Below, piece after piece: positions 34,614 through 43,318 of a DNA stretch of 64,000 nt (positions are counted from its first letter, which is position 1; every line of letters begins with the position of its first letter). A program made the position numbers and the translations under genes. The stretch is from positions 1,431,501-1,495,500 of the forward strand of contig NC_014370.1 in NCBI RefSeq assembly GCF_000144405.1, given 5' to 3'. This stretch comes from Prevotella melaninogenica ATCC 25845 (GTDB lineage: Bacteria > Bacteroidota > Bacteroidia > Bacteroidales > Bacteroidaceae). The notes under the pieces are model-generated. The model was given only the letters and a program-made list of their open reading frames with translations. It searched no databases and had not been told where the DNA came from.

Positions 34614-36731
34614 TTACACCTTATTATGAATCCACTCTCTTACAGCCTCATAAGCACTGCGTTCCTCCGTGTGTTGTGGCTGAGCAAAGGTCATGTCATC
34701 CATCTCACTACCATACTGATCTGGGAAGATAATCATGATTGTCTTACCTTTAATAAACTTATTCAGTTCTTCAGGAAGTCTTTCCATTGCCGTCTTATAA
34801 GATATCGTACCCTTACGTGCTGTCACTATGACAAAGAGGTGGTCCTCTCGAACCTGCGAACCAAGCGTTGGCAATTCCTTCCAATGCGCCATCTCTTCAT
34901 ATTCAGCCCTAACACTTGGGAAGCGATTACGAATAAATTCATTGACAAGTTGCAACGTTTCGTTACGTCCATGGAATGCTATACGACACTCCAAGTTGCC
35001 TGCCATACGTGCCAATCGTTCCAACCAACGATAAAAACCCGGTTCAAACTCAGCCCGAGAAGGGATTGCCACCTGTATTCTGCGAATTGTATTCAGTGGT
35101 TGTAAGATACGTGTCACGATAATCTGACGGCTCAAACCATTGTATAGACTTCGCGTAAATTCTCCCCAAAAGCTACGATTAATCTCCTTATGGAAGTGTA
35201 ATCCCATCAGAATCTCTGACGCTTGAAACTCTTTAAAAGCATGTTTTATACCATTGGCAATATTTGCTGCAACACGTACCTGCGTCACCATCGGTACATC
35301 TGACGCACTCGCCAAATGGCAAAGATGGTCCAACAAACGCTGTCCCTCCGCCTGATTATGGCGCATATTCACATCATCATATACCACATTCAATGCCACC
35401 AACTCTCGTTTCAAACGTGGATTACGCATCAATGTAGCCATGGTTATGAGGTTATCAGAATACTCTGGATACTTCACTGGAATAAGAATCTTCTCATCAT
35501 CGAGGTTCTTCATCATATTCTGATCTTCCTTTTCCTGCAAACGGAGGCGTTGTGCAGCACGTTCTGTAATTACAGTTGAGATGACACAGGTAAAGAGTAT
35601 CATGATTACTATTCCATTCAGCACCTCGTCACCAAAGAGATATTGACCTGGTGCCACCTCTAATCTACGCCCTACCATCACCATCGCAATAGCACCAGCT
35701 GCATGGGCGCTGGTCAAACCAAACATCATGTGACCAGCCAACCAAGACATACGGAAGATACGAGCTGCCACATAAGCTGCTACAGCCTTACCCAAAGTAC
35801 CGAAGAAGACGATACAGAATACAACCCAAAGTATCTTACTTCCTGCAAAAAGCAAGCGTACATTAATCAGCATACCAACTCCGATAAGGAAGTAAGGAAT
35901 GAAGAGTGCATTACCTGTAAACTCTATACGGTTCATCAATGGAGATACCTTTGGCACAAATCTGTTCAATATCAAACCTGACATGAACGCTCCAAAGATT
36001 CCTTCTAACCCCACTGCATCCGACAATGCTGCCGAGAGAAACACCACTGCAAGGATAAAGATAAACTGCATCACAGCGTCTGAATATCGACGAAGGAACC
36101 AACGTGTCACACGTGGTATCACCATAATCAAGCCCACACAATAAGCCACAAATTTCAGAATGAATAGTAGCCAAAAGAGTATACCACCATTGCCATGAAA
36201 CGAATTGACGATGGAAGCCATGACTATCAAAGCCATAAAGAGCGCCATCATAGACGAACCCACGCTCAGCGTCGAACTCGTATGTCGTGTCAATCCGTAT
36301 CGTCCCACTATCGGATAGGCTATCAACGTATTAGAAGCCATGATTGCCGCAAGCAGAAGCGATGCCAGAGGGATATAGCCCAAAAGACTGACACCCATAA
36401 AATAGGTCATTGCAAAGGGGATAAGGAAGGTCAACATACCGAAAATCATCACCCTATTACGGTTTTTCTTCAGTCCCTCCATATCCATTTCCAGACCTGC
36501 AAGGAACATGATATAGTACAGTCCTACACGTCCAAAAAGTTCAAACGAGGCATCACGCCCAAGAATATTCAGTCCATATTTTCCAACAAGGACACCTGCC
36601 AACACCATACCAATGATATGTGGAATACGCAGTCGTCCCATGATGATAGGCGAGAGCAATATCATCAGCAAAACAACAAAGAAAATCAATGTCGGGTCGG
36701 TTATCGGGAAATATTGAGATAAATTCAGCAT
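34614..36731 (-). CDS. CPA2-family cation:proton antiporter with C-terminal nucleotide-fold domain
   Basis: A 705-residue protein. Residues 1-390 form a Na+/H+ exchanger membrane domain of the KefB/CPA2 type: IPHIIGMVLAGVLVGKYGL near 36, YIMFLAGLEMDMEGLKKN near 72, AIMASNTLIAYPIVGRYGL near 127, and GLEGIFGAFMSGLILNRF near 242. The rest (400-705) is cytoplasmic, with two USP/response-like halves (KILIPVKYPEYSDNLITMATLM; RRIQVAIPSRAEFEPGFY). No TrkA-N motif is present, so NAD control is unlikely. It would exchange Na+ or K+ for protons for pH or salt balance. Own promoter upstream; not coupled to lolD. Confidence 0.9.
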   Translation of the reverse strand: MLNLSQYFPITDPTLIFFVVLLMILLSPIIMGRLRIPHIIGMVLAGVLVGKYGLNILGRDASFELFGRVGLYYIMFLAGLEMDMEGLKKNRNRVMIFGMLTFLIPFAMTYFMGVSLLGYIPLASLLLAAIMASNTLIAYPIVGRYGLTRHTSSTLSVGSSMMALFMALIVMASIVNSFHGNGGILFWLLFILKFVAYCVGLIMVIPRVTRWFLRRYSDAVMQFIFILAVVFLSAALSDAVGLEGIFGAFMSGLILNRFVPKVSPLMNRIEFTGNALFIPYFLIGVGMLINVRLLFAGSKILWVVFCIVFFGTLGKAVAAYVAARIFRMSWLAGHMMFGLTSAHAAGAIAMVMVGRRLEVAPGQYLFGDEVLNGIVIMILFTCVISTVITERAAQRLRLQEKEDQNMMKNLDDEKILIPVKYPEYSDNLITMATLMRNPRLKRELVALNVVYDDVNMRHNQAEGQRLLDHLCHLASASDVPMVTQVRVAANIANGIKHAFKEFQASEILMGLHFHKEINRSFWGEFTRSLYNGLSRQIIVTRILQPLNTIRRIQVAIPSRAEFEPGFYRWLERLARMAGNLECRIAFHGRNETLQLVNEFIRNRFPSVRAEYEEMAHWKELPTLGSQVREDHLFVIVTARKGTISYKTAMERLPEELNKFIKGKTIMIIFPDQYGSEMDDMTFAQPQHTEERSAYEAVREWIHNKV

Positions 36732-36753
36732 GCGTATCTATAAATTACTGTCT

Positions 36754-36762
36754 GCAAAGTTA
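36754..36762 (-). promoter_or_regulatory. -7 box of the antiporter gene
   Basis: Minus strand TAACTTTGC, 23 bases before the ATG at 36731. Confidence 0.6.
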
Positions 36763-36805
36763 CGAAAAAACTTTGGCAACCGACTAATAATACCTCTCTA
36801 ATAAG

Positions 36806-37307
36806 GGTTCTTCCGTTAAATGTACAGATGCTTTTCCTATAGTTTCAACGAAAGAACCGAGGTTACTCATTTAACAAGAACATAGCTAAGACTCTCAACT
36901 TCCTTCTATATTATCGTCCTCCGTCACAGAAAACCTTTTCATCTAAATCCGTCAAAAACACAGAAAAGACTCTGAAAAATCATTACATTAACTCAATTAG
37001 ACTTCCTTCAAAATCAAGTAAAAAGCCACATAGAAAGCGACTTTACAACCAACAGAGAATCAAATAGTTATAAAGCAGCAAAGTAAAAGGTGCTTAATTG
37101 GACTTCAAAAGGACGTTAGTAAGGGTCTTAAAGGGCACCTCTTGCAAGTCAATTAGGCGTCTTTAAGAAGCCAAAAGAGCATGTATTGGTTTTAAGTTAC
37201 GCGAAAATAGTTTACAAACACCAAAGATGTGAAAACAAGTGGTATTGTCTTTAAAAAGTGTATAAACCTTTATCCTATTCCTATCTATGCCTTTAATGGA
37301 AGAATCC
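36806..37307. mobile_element. Non-coding element with terminal inverted repeats, copy 2 (ISL3-like ends)
   Basis: Starts GGTTCTTCCGTTAAATGT and ends in a worn inverted copy CTTTAATGGAAGAATCC. Long blocks match copy 1 at 19882-20472, including ACATAGCTAAGACT, TGAAAAATCATTACAT, AGTTATAAAGCA and GGCGTCTTTAAGAAGCC; about 90 bases near the right end are missing. TAATAA occurs just outside both ends and may be a target duplication. It fills most of the 36732-37469 gap; a 60-codon frame inside is not credible. Confidence 0.6.
37084..37180 (+). repeat. Five CAAAAGGGC-like boxes at 22-bp spacing, copy 2
   Basis: Boxes start at 37084 (TAAAAGGTG), 37106 (CAAAAGGAC), 37128 (TTAAAGGGC), 37150 (CAATTAGGC) and 37172 (CAAAAGAGC). 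The 22-base register is exactly as in copy 1 although the bases have diverged. Confidence 0.7.
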
Positions 37308-37401
37308 TAATAAACCTATATAATCCTCACAAAATGACAGAAAACAACGATACACAACAGATTATATCTATCGAAACAGAAAAAAGACTAACATACCGTT
37401 G

Positions 37402-37430
37402 TTTGTCTTAGGGAAAAATAGTATATTTGC
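37402..37430 (+). promoter_or_regulatory. Promoter of asd
   Basis: TATATTTGC (37422-37430), 39 bases before the ATG; a TTTG at 37402-37405 has a short 16-base spacer. Confidence 0.6.
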
Positions 37431-37469
37431 AACTACGAATAGGTTCGTAAACAATTAAAGATAAAAGAT

Positions 37470-38483
37470 ATGAAAGTAGCAATTGTTGGTGCCAGTGGTG
37501 CCGTAGGTCAGGAGTTCCTGCGCATCTTAGCTGAGAGAAATTTCCCAATGGACGACCTCGTTCTCTTTGGTTCAGAGCGTTCAGCGGGTAAGAAATACAC
37601 ATTCAAGGGTAAGGAATACGAAGTAAAACTGCTCCAGCATAACGATGATTTCAAGGATGTAGACATCGCCTTCACAAGTGCGGGTGGTGGTACATCAGCC
37701 GAGTTTGCCGAGACCATCACAAAATATGGTGCTGTGATGATTGACAACTCAAGCCAGTTCCGTCAGGATAATGACGTGCCATTGGTTGTTCCAGAAATCA
37801 ATGCTGAGGATGCTTTGAACCGTCCACGTGGCATCATTGCCAACCCTAACTGTACTACCATTATGATGGTTGTCGTATTAAATCCTATCGATAAGCTCAG
37901 CCATATCAAGAAAATACATGTCAGCAGTTATCAGAGTGCTTCTGGTGCAGGTGCTGCTGCTATGGCAGAGTTGCAACAACAGTACAAGGAACTTGTTGAG
38001 ACTGGCGAAGTGAAGACCATCGAGAAGTTCCCACATCAGTTGGCATACAATGTCATTCCACAGATTGATAAGATGACAGAGAACGACTATACAAAGGAAG
38101 AGGTGAAGATGTTTAACGAGACACGTAAGATTATGCACTCTGATGTTCGCACTTCTGCTACCTGCGTTCGTGTGTCTTCTCTCCGTAGTCATTCAGAGGC
38201 AGTATGGTTCGAGACCGAGCGTCCACTCTCTGTTGAGGAGATTCGTGAGGCTTTGAAGGCTGCTCCTGGTGTTACGGTTGTTGATGATCCACAGAACTAT
38301 GTCTACCCTATGCCACTCGAGAGTGCTGGTCACGATGACATCTATGTGGGTCGTATCCGTAAGGACCTTGCCGATGACAATGGTAATACACTCTGGCTCA
38401 CTGGCGACCAAATCCGTAAGGGTGCTGCATTGAATGCAGTACAGATTGCGGAGTATTTGATTAAGGTTGGGGATGTAAAGTAA
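37470..38483 (+). CDS. asd: Aspartate-semialdehyde dehydrogenase
   Basis: NADP-dependent enzyme reducing aspartyl phosphate to aspartate semialdehyde, the branch to lysine/diaminopimelate, threonine and methionine. The 337 residues start with the dinucleotide loop [18 protein letters not shown] (3-20). The catalytic Cys128 is in NPNCTT, the acid-base His241 in [11 protein letters not shown], and [15 protein letters not shown] marks the substrate side. It is the Gram-positive-like short form. Single gene with terminator; a REP-like unit begins 7 bases after the stop. Confidence 0.96.
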   Translation: MKVAIVGASGAVGQEFLRILAERNFPMDDLVLFGSERSAGKKYTFKGKEYEVKLLQHNDDFKDVDIAFTSAGGGTSAEFAETITKYGAVMIDNSSQFRQDNDVPLVVPEINAEDALNRPRGIIANPNCTTIMMVVVLNPIDKLSHIKKIHVSSYQSASGAGAAAMAELQQQYKELVETGEVKTIEKFPHQLAYNVIPQIDKMTENDYTKEEVKMFNETRKIMHSDVRTSATCVRVSSLRSHSEAVWFETERPLSVEEIREALKAAPGVTVVDDPQNYVYPMPLESAGHDDIYVGRIRKDLADDNGNTLWLTGDQIRKGAALNAVQIAEYLIKVGDVK

Positions 38484-38490
38484 GGGCTGG

Positions 38491-38525
38491 CCCCTCCCCC
38501 AACCCCTCCCCCATAGGGAGGGGAG
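38491..38525. repeat. GC-rich REP-like unit after asd
   Basis: CCCCTCCCCCAACCCCTCC, then CCCATAGGGAGGGGAG; forward orientation, 7 bases after the asd stop. Confidence 0.75.
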
Positions 38526-38564
38526 TGATTACCGAAAAAGGATAAGGGTTTGCTAAACATAAAG

Positions 38565-38613
38565 AAAGAGCGTATCAAGAAGATTAAAGACTCCTTGATA
38601 CGCTCTTTTAATT
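38565..38613 (+). terminator. Terminator of asd, probably bidirectional
   Basis: Perfect 15-bp stem AAAGAGCGTATCAAG / CTTGATACGCTCTTT between the convergent asd and the monooxygenase-like gene. Confidence 0.9.
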
Positions 38614-38686
38614 TAGTTTCTTTACCCCACTCTTCGACTAAATAGTCAACGACTAAAGAATAATGAAGAGAGAAGATTATTTGTGA

Positions 38687-38971
38687 TTAGCGCTCAAACT
38701 GCTCAATGCTTAAGCCACCATCTGTCAACTTTTCTAATTCAGGAACAATACGAGTGAAATGTTCTGAACGAGCATGACGAGTCAAACAAGCCTTGTCCGC
38801 CCATGTTTCACAGAAAAGGAAGACACCTGGTTGGGTTGTGCTCTCAAACAAATCGTAACCCTTATTTCCTTCATCTTTACGTGAAAGTTCTACTAATTCA
38901 TCTGTAAGAGCTTTCACTTGGGCAGTTGTTACACCAGCCTTTACCTTGAAAAAAGCATTTAATCTAATCAT
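38687..38971 (-). CDS. ABM-domain protein (putative quinol monooxygenase, YgiN-like)
   Basis: A 94-residue single-domain protein of the antibiotic-biosynthesis-monooxygenase fold: IRLNAFFKVKAG, VKALTDELVELSRKDEGNKGYDLFESTTQPGVFLFCETWADKACLTRHARSEHFTRIVPEL. The pattern E-x-W near the middle and the H-x-x-S-x-H-F helix are typical. Members act as small cofactor-free oxygenases, heme-degrading enzymes or quinone-modifying factors; the reaction here is not decidable. It follows the FMN-binding protein gene on the same strand after 28 bases, so the two are probably one operon. Confidence 0.85.
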   Translation of the reverse strand: MIRLNAFFKVKAGVTTAQVKALTDELVELSRKDEGNKGYDLFESTTQPGVFLFCETWADKACLTRHARSEHFTRIVPELEKLTDGGLSIEQFER

Positions 38972-38999
38972 ATCTTCTATGTTAATAGTTAACTAACTC

Positions 39000-39407
39000 T
39001 TACTTATTCTTCTTATAGTAAGCTACAGCAGCAGCTATATTCTCCTTCACAGCACGTGATGTATAGGTAGCTCCGGTCACACCATCAAGACTCTCAGCCT
39101 TAGCTGCTTTTGACAGTTTCATGCCATTAAACTTTGGAAATAACCCCTGCTTCACCTTATCATAAAACTTAGGACCTTCACGATTAGGCAAAGCCTCAAC
39201 CTTGATAACCTTATTATTCTTAATATAAACCTCTACTGGTGTTGCACCCTTAAATCCCTTTACATTTGAACAGAGGCTGGTCGTATTGACAACGTAGGTG
39301 CCATCTGCCTGCTTATACATTACCTTATCCTGCTGCACTGCAGCAAAAGCAACTCCTGTAGTTAGTACTGCTACGGCTGCTACTGATACGAATTGTTTTT
39401 TTAACAT
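39000..39407 (-). CDS. Exported FMN-binding domain protein
   Basis: The 135-residue product has a signal peptide (1-22) and one FMN_bind domain. The flavinylation motif DGVTGAT is at 108-114, so FMN should be joined to Thr114 by an ApbE enzyme, as in NqrC and RnfG. The mature protein would be a small periplasmic electron carrier. GPKFYDKVKQGLFPKFNG and SRAVKENIAAAVAYYKK complete the domain. It is the first gene of a likely two-gene unit with the ABM-domain protein. Confidence 0.87.
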   Translation of the reverse strand: MLKKQFVSVAAVAVLTTGVAFAAVQQDKVMYKQADGTYVVNTTSLCSNVKGFKGATPVEVYIKNNKVIKVEALPNREGPKFYDKVKQGLFPKFNGMKLSKAAKAESLDGVTGATYTSRAVKENIAAAVAYYKKNK

Positions 39408-39444
39408 AACCTATTACCTTTATTTTAACTGATAAATTCGACTA

Positions 39445-39452
39445 CAAATGTA
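39445..39452 (-). promoter_or_regulatory. -7 box of the FMN-binding protein gene
   Basis: Minus strand TACATTTG, 38 bases before the ATG at 39407. Confidence 0.55.
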
Positions 39453-39500
39453 CGAAAAAGTATAAGAGCGATGATTGCTTTTTGCATTTTTTAAGAGTTG

Positions 39501-39535
39501 CTTATTAGCCTTATTGGGTCAATAAGGCTAATAAG
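39501..39535. repeat. GGCTTATTAG-family palindrome
   Basis: Perfect 16-bp arms CTTATTAGCCTTATTG / CAATAAGGCTAATAAG with a 3-base centre, in the divergent gap between the FMN-binding protein gene and the lipoyl synthase fusion, so it is not a terminator. Confidence 0.75.
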
Positions 39536-39595
39536 ACTAATAGTGCCCTCCTCACTATTTTCCCAACTTTCTTCTCTCTTTAATTATTTTATTTG

Positions 39596-39604
39596 TACAT
39601 TTGT
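39596..39604 (+). promoter_or_regulatory. -7 box of the lipoate ligase/lipoyl synthase gene
   Basis: TACATTTGT, 25 bases before the chosen ATG at 39629. An ATG at 39593 would start before this box and is therefore rejected. Confidence 0.6.
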
Positions 39605-39628
39605 TCCCATAAACAATCAATACCAACG

Positions 39629-41452
39629 ATGAAATATATACTACTACCTAAACCAGATACTATTCATCAACTCCCCTTCTACTTTGCAGTAGAAGAATAT
39701 GTAGCACGGCATTATACCGATGACGACTACTTTATGGGCTGGCGTGTGAACCCTACAGTTATGTTAGGACGCAATCAGTTGATTGACAATGAGGTTAATA
39801 CCGACTACTGCAAAGAACACAAGATTGATATTTTCAGACGGAAAAGTGGTGGCGGATGTATCTATGCCGACAAGGGTTGCATACAATTTTCTTATATTTC
39901 ATGTGCCGTCAATGCCAACGAAGCCTTTGCTGATTATATGCAACGAATGGCAGACTTACTAAAAGGACTGAAGATTGACGCACAGTTATCGGGTCGAAAT
40001 GATATTCTCATTAACGGTACAAAAGTATCGGGATGTGCTTTCTATCAACTGTCTAACCGTAGTGTTCTGCACAACTCCCTACTCTTTGACACCCAACTTG
40101 ACCATCTGTCTAATGCACTCACACCTGCAAAAGAGAAACTACAAAGCAAAGGTGTAGCGTCTGTCAGACAACGAGTGACGAATGTTGCGACCTATATACA
40201 GTTAGATATCTTGGCTTTTATGGACTATGTACGACAGGAAATGTGCGGTACTGAGGTCCTCGAACTAACGGAAGAAGACATGAAAGGAGTTGCAGAGATA
40301 GAGAAAGAACTATCTTCTGACGACTTTGTTTATGGTAAAAATCCAAAATACTCCCTCGTTCGAAAGCATCGTTTTGAAGGTGTCGGAACACTTGAAGCCC
40401 ATATTGAACTAAAGAATAACATCATTGGAAGTATCAATATGGTGGGTGATTACTTCCTTCTTGGCGATATCGATCATGATTTCCTCAGCCTACTTAAAGG
40501 TTGTGAGTTCACGAGAGAGGCGGTAGAAGAGAGATTGGAAAACATAGATCTATCCACTATTATCCGTGGTTTGAAGCTGCGACAGTTCCTCCGTCTGCTC
40601 TTTGGACGTGAGCCACACGTGATGAAACCAAAGTGGCTTAAGATTGACCTCACATCGAAGAAGTCGACTGGTGAGACGGCTGGTATCCTTGCCAAGCATC
40701 ATATGAACACTATCTGTACGAGTGGACTCTGCCCAAATCGCTCGGAATGTTGGATGGCACGTACGGCAACTTTGATGATTGGCGGTGATATCTGTACACG
40801 AAAGTGCCGTTTCTGTAACACGTTAAGTGGCAGACCCAGACTGCTCAACCCTGACGAGCCACGTCGTGTGGCTGAGTCAGTGAAAGCTCTTAAGCTACGT
40901 TATGCCGTTATCACCTCTGTTGACCGTGACGACCTACCCGATTATGGTGCAGCCCATTGGATAAAGACCATCGAAGAGATACGCCGATTAAACCCTGACA
41001 CAAAGATTGAACTGCTCATTCCTGATTTCATGGGAAAGGCTGACCTCATACGACAAGTCATGGCAACACACCCCCACGTAGCAGGACACAACATGGAGAC
41101 AGTGCGTCGCCTCACGCCATCCGTACGCTCAGTGGCACGCTATGAACGCAGTTTAGAAGTGCTGAGAGAGATAGCCAACTGTGGTATCACTGCCAAGACT
41201 GGCTTCATGCTCGGCTTAGGTGAAACCCACGACGAAATCTTAGAGACAATGGACGATATTCTTTCAACAGGTTGTCAACGCCTCACACTCGGACAATATC
41301 TCCAGCCTACTGCCGAACACCTGCCCGTCAAAGCCTATATCACACCCGAAATGTTTGCTGAATATAAACGGATAGCCTTAGAGAAAGGTTTTAAGCACGT
41401 GGTTAGTGGTCCGCTTGTTCGTTCGTCTTATCACGCTGCAGAAGGGGTTTAA
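39629..41452 (+). CDS. lipA: Fused lipoate-protein ligase and lipoyl synthase
   Basis: One 607-residue chain joins two lipoylation enzymes. Residues about 1-325 are an LplA-type ligase: LGRNQ near 47, FRRKSGGGCIYADKGCIQFSY near 69 and the GRNDILINGTKVSG loop with Lys132. Residues about 335-607 are lipoyl synthase: KPKWLKI, auxiliary-cluster cysteines C363-x4-C368-x5-C374, the radical-SAM motif C389-x3-C393-x2-C396, and the C-terminal RSSYHAAE whose Ser ligates the auxiliary cluster. The fusion could load octanoate or lipoate on a carrier protein and then insert sulfur. No LipB is nearby. Start chosen by the promoter and because MKYILLPKPD fits LplA. Confidence 0.92.
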   Translation: MKYILLPKPDTIHQLPFYFAVEEYVARHYTDDDYFMGWRVNPTVMLGRNQLIDNEVNTDYCKEHKIDIFRRKSGGGCIYADKGCIQFSYISCAVNANEAFADYMQRMADLLKGLKIDAQLSGRNDILINGTKVSGCAFYQLSNRSVLHNSLLFDTQLDHLSNALTPAKEKLQSKGVASVRQRVTNVATYIQLDILAFMDYVRQEMCGTEVLELTEEDMKGVAEIEKELSSDDFVYGKNPKYSLVRKHRFEGVGTLEAHIELKNNIIGSINMVGDYFLLGDIDHDFLSLLKGCEFTREAVEERLENIDLSTIIRGLKLRQFLRLLFGREPHVMKPKWLKIDLTSKKSTGETAGILAKHHMNTICTSGLCPNRSECWMARTATLMIGGDICTRKCRFCNTLSGRPRLLNPDEPRRVAESVKALKLRYAVITSVDRDDLPDYGAAHWIKTIEEIRRLNPDTKIELLIPDFMGKADLIRQVMATHPHVAGHNMETVRRLTPSVRSVARYERSLEVLREIANCGITAKTGFMLGLGETHDEILETMDDILSTGCQRLTLGQYLQPTAEHLPVKAYITPEMFAEYKRIALEKGFKHVVSGPLVRSSYHAAEGV

Positions 41453-41504
41453 GCCATTGCTTTCACGATGAGGGACACAAAGGGACATCGATAAAAGAAC
41501 TGGT

Positions 41505-41542
41505 ATTGGGCTTATTAGTCCCATAAGCCTAATAAGCCCAAT
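41505..41542. repeat. GGCTTATTAG-family palindrome
   Basis: Perfect 14-bp arms ATTGGGCTTATTAG / CTAATAAGCCCAAT after the lipoyl synthase stop. Confidence 0.75.
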
Positions 41543-41563
41543 TACTCCTATCATCATAACAAA

Positions 41564-41595
41564 AAGTAGGGATACACGCTCGTGTATCCCTACTT
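41564..41595. repeat. Perfect 32-bp GTAGGGA-family palindrome, likely terminator
   Basis: 15-bp arms AAGTAGGGATACACG / CGTGTATCCCTACTT with a 2-base centre, between the convergent lipA-fusion and OmpA genes. It may end transcription from both sides. Confidence 0.8.
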
Positions 41596-41626
41596 GCATT
41601 TAAGAAATATCTTGATTGAACTTATT

Positions 41627-42790
41627 TTATTCCGTAATCTGAACCGTTGCACGACGGTTGAAAGAGATAGGAGACAAGGTCTCTACTCCACCCTTACCAA
41701 CAGTCGTAATCTTATTATTCTCAATACCCATCTTAACAAGTTCGTTGGCAACTACTGTTGCACGACGCTCAGACAGTTTTTGGTTGTAATCAGCAGAACC
41801 CGTTGCGCTGTCAGCATAACCAGTCACAAGGAGATTGTTATTATTATCCTTAGCATACTTCGCCAATGCCTGTACGTTTACGAGATCTTTCTGAGAAGCA
41901 ATCGTAGACTGGTTGATTTCGAAGAAGACTGAAACAGGAGTTGTTACCAACTGTTTCACAGACTCTGAAACAGTCTCAACAGGCTTCTGATTTGCCAATT
42001 CATTACGAAGACGTGTATTCTCTTCCTCTGCATCCTGAAGGCGTGCATTCAGTGCATCGAGAGCTGCCTGATGCTGTGTATTGATAGCTTCCATATCTGG
42101 ACTCTTCTTCCAAGTACCCTTACCAATATTGAAATTCAAACCAATTTCTGCATAAAGGTTATTGTCATGTGACTCCCATCCACGACGCTCATTATTAGCA
42201 TATGCAGCACCATCAAGGTCGCTTTCATAACGGTTCCAACCAGCTTCAAGATAGACACGCATTCCCTTGCTCACCCTCCAAGAAGATTGAAGACCTGCGC
42301 TCAGTCCCATTGCATAACGGTTAGCCGACATAGAACGACCAACACCTGCACCAGCAAAAGGAATCAGATTCCAAACACGGTTCTCATTGTAACCGCAAAG
42401 GAGGTTGCTCAGATTGAACATTACCTGCTCCTGCGCAATCCAATACTTGTTGCTGTTATCAAGCTGAGAAGCAGGATTACTGTCAGCACCGACACGCTTG
42501 CCCCAGATACCTTGTATCTTTGTACGAAGACCGATACCCGGTGTGAACCACTTACCAATGGCGAAAGCTGCACCCGGCTTTGAACGGAAATCCTTCAACG
42601 GACTGATTGCTGCATCACGCCCATGCTCTTGGTTAGAATACCATGCGTTCCAGTCTGCACCAAGTTGTACGAACCAGTTGCTCCAAAACGAGTTGGTAGC
42701 AACGCTATACTTCTCAGTGAGCACCTCATCTTGGGCAAAACCGGTCATAGACACACCAGCCAATGCCAAAACTATCAATAACTTTTTCAT
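41627..42790 (-). CDS. OmpA-family outer membrane protein
   Basis: A 387-residue protein when started at the ATG at 42790 (MKKLLIVLALAG, a clean signal peptide ending TGFAQ); an upstream ATG at 42841 would precede the signal peptide by 17 odd residues. The mature N-terminal region (about 30-225) is a beta-barrel-like domain with many Trp, a coiled linker (HQAALDALNARLQDAEEENTRLRNEL) spans about 240-275, and the C-terminal OmpA domain ends with VTGYADSATGSADYNQKLSERRATVVANEL and FNRRATVQITE. It should tether outer membrane to peptidoglycan. The coiled linker distinguishes it from the KEV-hinge OmpA at 5833. Confidence 0.92.
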   Translation of the reverse strand: MKKLLIVLALAGVSMTGFAQDEVLTEKYSVATNSFWSNWFVQLGADWNAWYSNQEHGRDAAISPLKDFRSKPGAAFAIGKWFTPGIGLRTKIQGIWGKRVGADSNPASQLDNSNKYWIAQEQVMFNLSNLLCGYNENRVWNLIPFAGAGVGRSMSANRYAMGLSAGLQSSWRVSKGMRVYLEAGWNRYESDLDGAAYANNERRGWESHDNNLYAEIGLNFNIGKGTWKKSPDMEAINTQHQAALDALNARLQDAEEENTRLRNELANQKPVETVSESVKQLVTTPVSVFFEINQSTIASQKDLVNVQALAKYAKDNNNNLLVTGYADSATGSADYNQKLSERRATVVANELVKMGIENNKITTVGKGGVETLSPISFNRRATVQITE

Positions 42791-42869
42791 AATCTTATTA
42801 TTTAACGATCTTAACCTATTCTGCTCCTTTATTGCTGACAATGATTCCCAGCAATACTAAGTCTGTTCA

Positions 42870-42877
42870 CAAAGATA
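42870..42877 (-). promoter_or_regulatory. -7 box of the second OmpA gene
   Basis: Minus strand TATCTTTG, 80 bases before the ATG at 42790. Confidence 0.5.
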
Positions 42878-43089
42878 GTAATTAAAATCTATCAGGGTCG
42901 GTTTTTTCTAAAAAATACTATTTATTTAACGTTGAACATTAATGTAAGTTACTGCTGCATTATAAAGATAAGGTAGCACATTCTTCTTACTCAGTCGTTT
43001 TTTAAAAAGAAAGAATATCGTATTGACTTATAAAAACTACCAACAAATTGACTCCTTTTCAGCTACATTTTGAAAAGTAATTATCAACA

Positions 43090-43160
43090 ACACCATTGGT
43101 GTTTACCAACAACACGACATGTGCTAAGCACCAGCACGACATGTGCGGGGCATCAACAAG
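43090..43160. repeat. GCAC-N5-GTGC 22-bp palindromic array (three units)
   Basis: Units begin at 43090 (ACACCATTGGTGT), 43112 (ACACGACATGTGC) and 43134 (GCACGACATGTGC), 22 bases apart, with a worn fourth near 43156. The rest of the 42878-43318 gap holds one more palindrome and otherwise nothing. Confidence 0.8.
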
Positions 43161-43255
43161 CAGGCTAAAGATAGGAAGAAAGGGGTATTATACTCATCAT
43201 GATGAAGAGAGTAAAATACTAATATCTAAATTGTTTAGCTATTAACACAAACAAT

Positions 43256-43289
43256 AAGCCCTATTAAGCTGATTGGGCTAATAGGGCTT
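43256..43289. repeat. GGCTTATTAG-family palindrome after mutL
   Basis: Arms AAGCCCTATTA / TAATAGGGCTT with a 12-base centre, 30 bases after the mutL stop on the minus strand. Confidence 0.65.
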
Positions 43290-43318
43290 TATAAGACAAA
43301 CAGTCATAAAAAAGACTA

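Noticed and set aside
37229..37411. 60-codon plus frame before asd
   Set aside because: It overlaps the right end of the non-coding element and the asd promoter, and is not kept in the other element copy.
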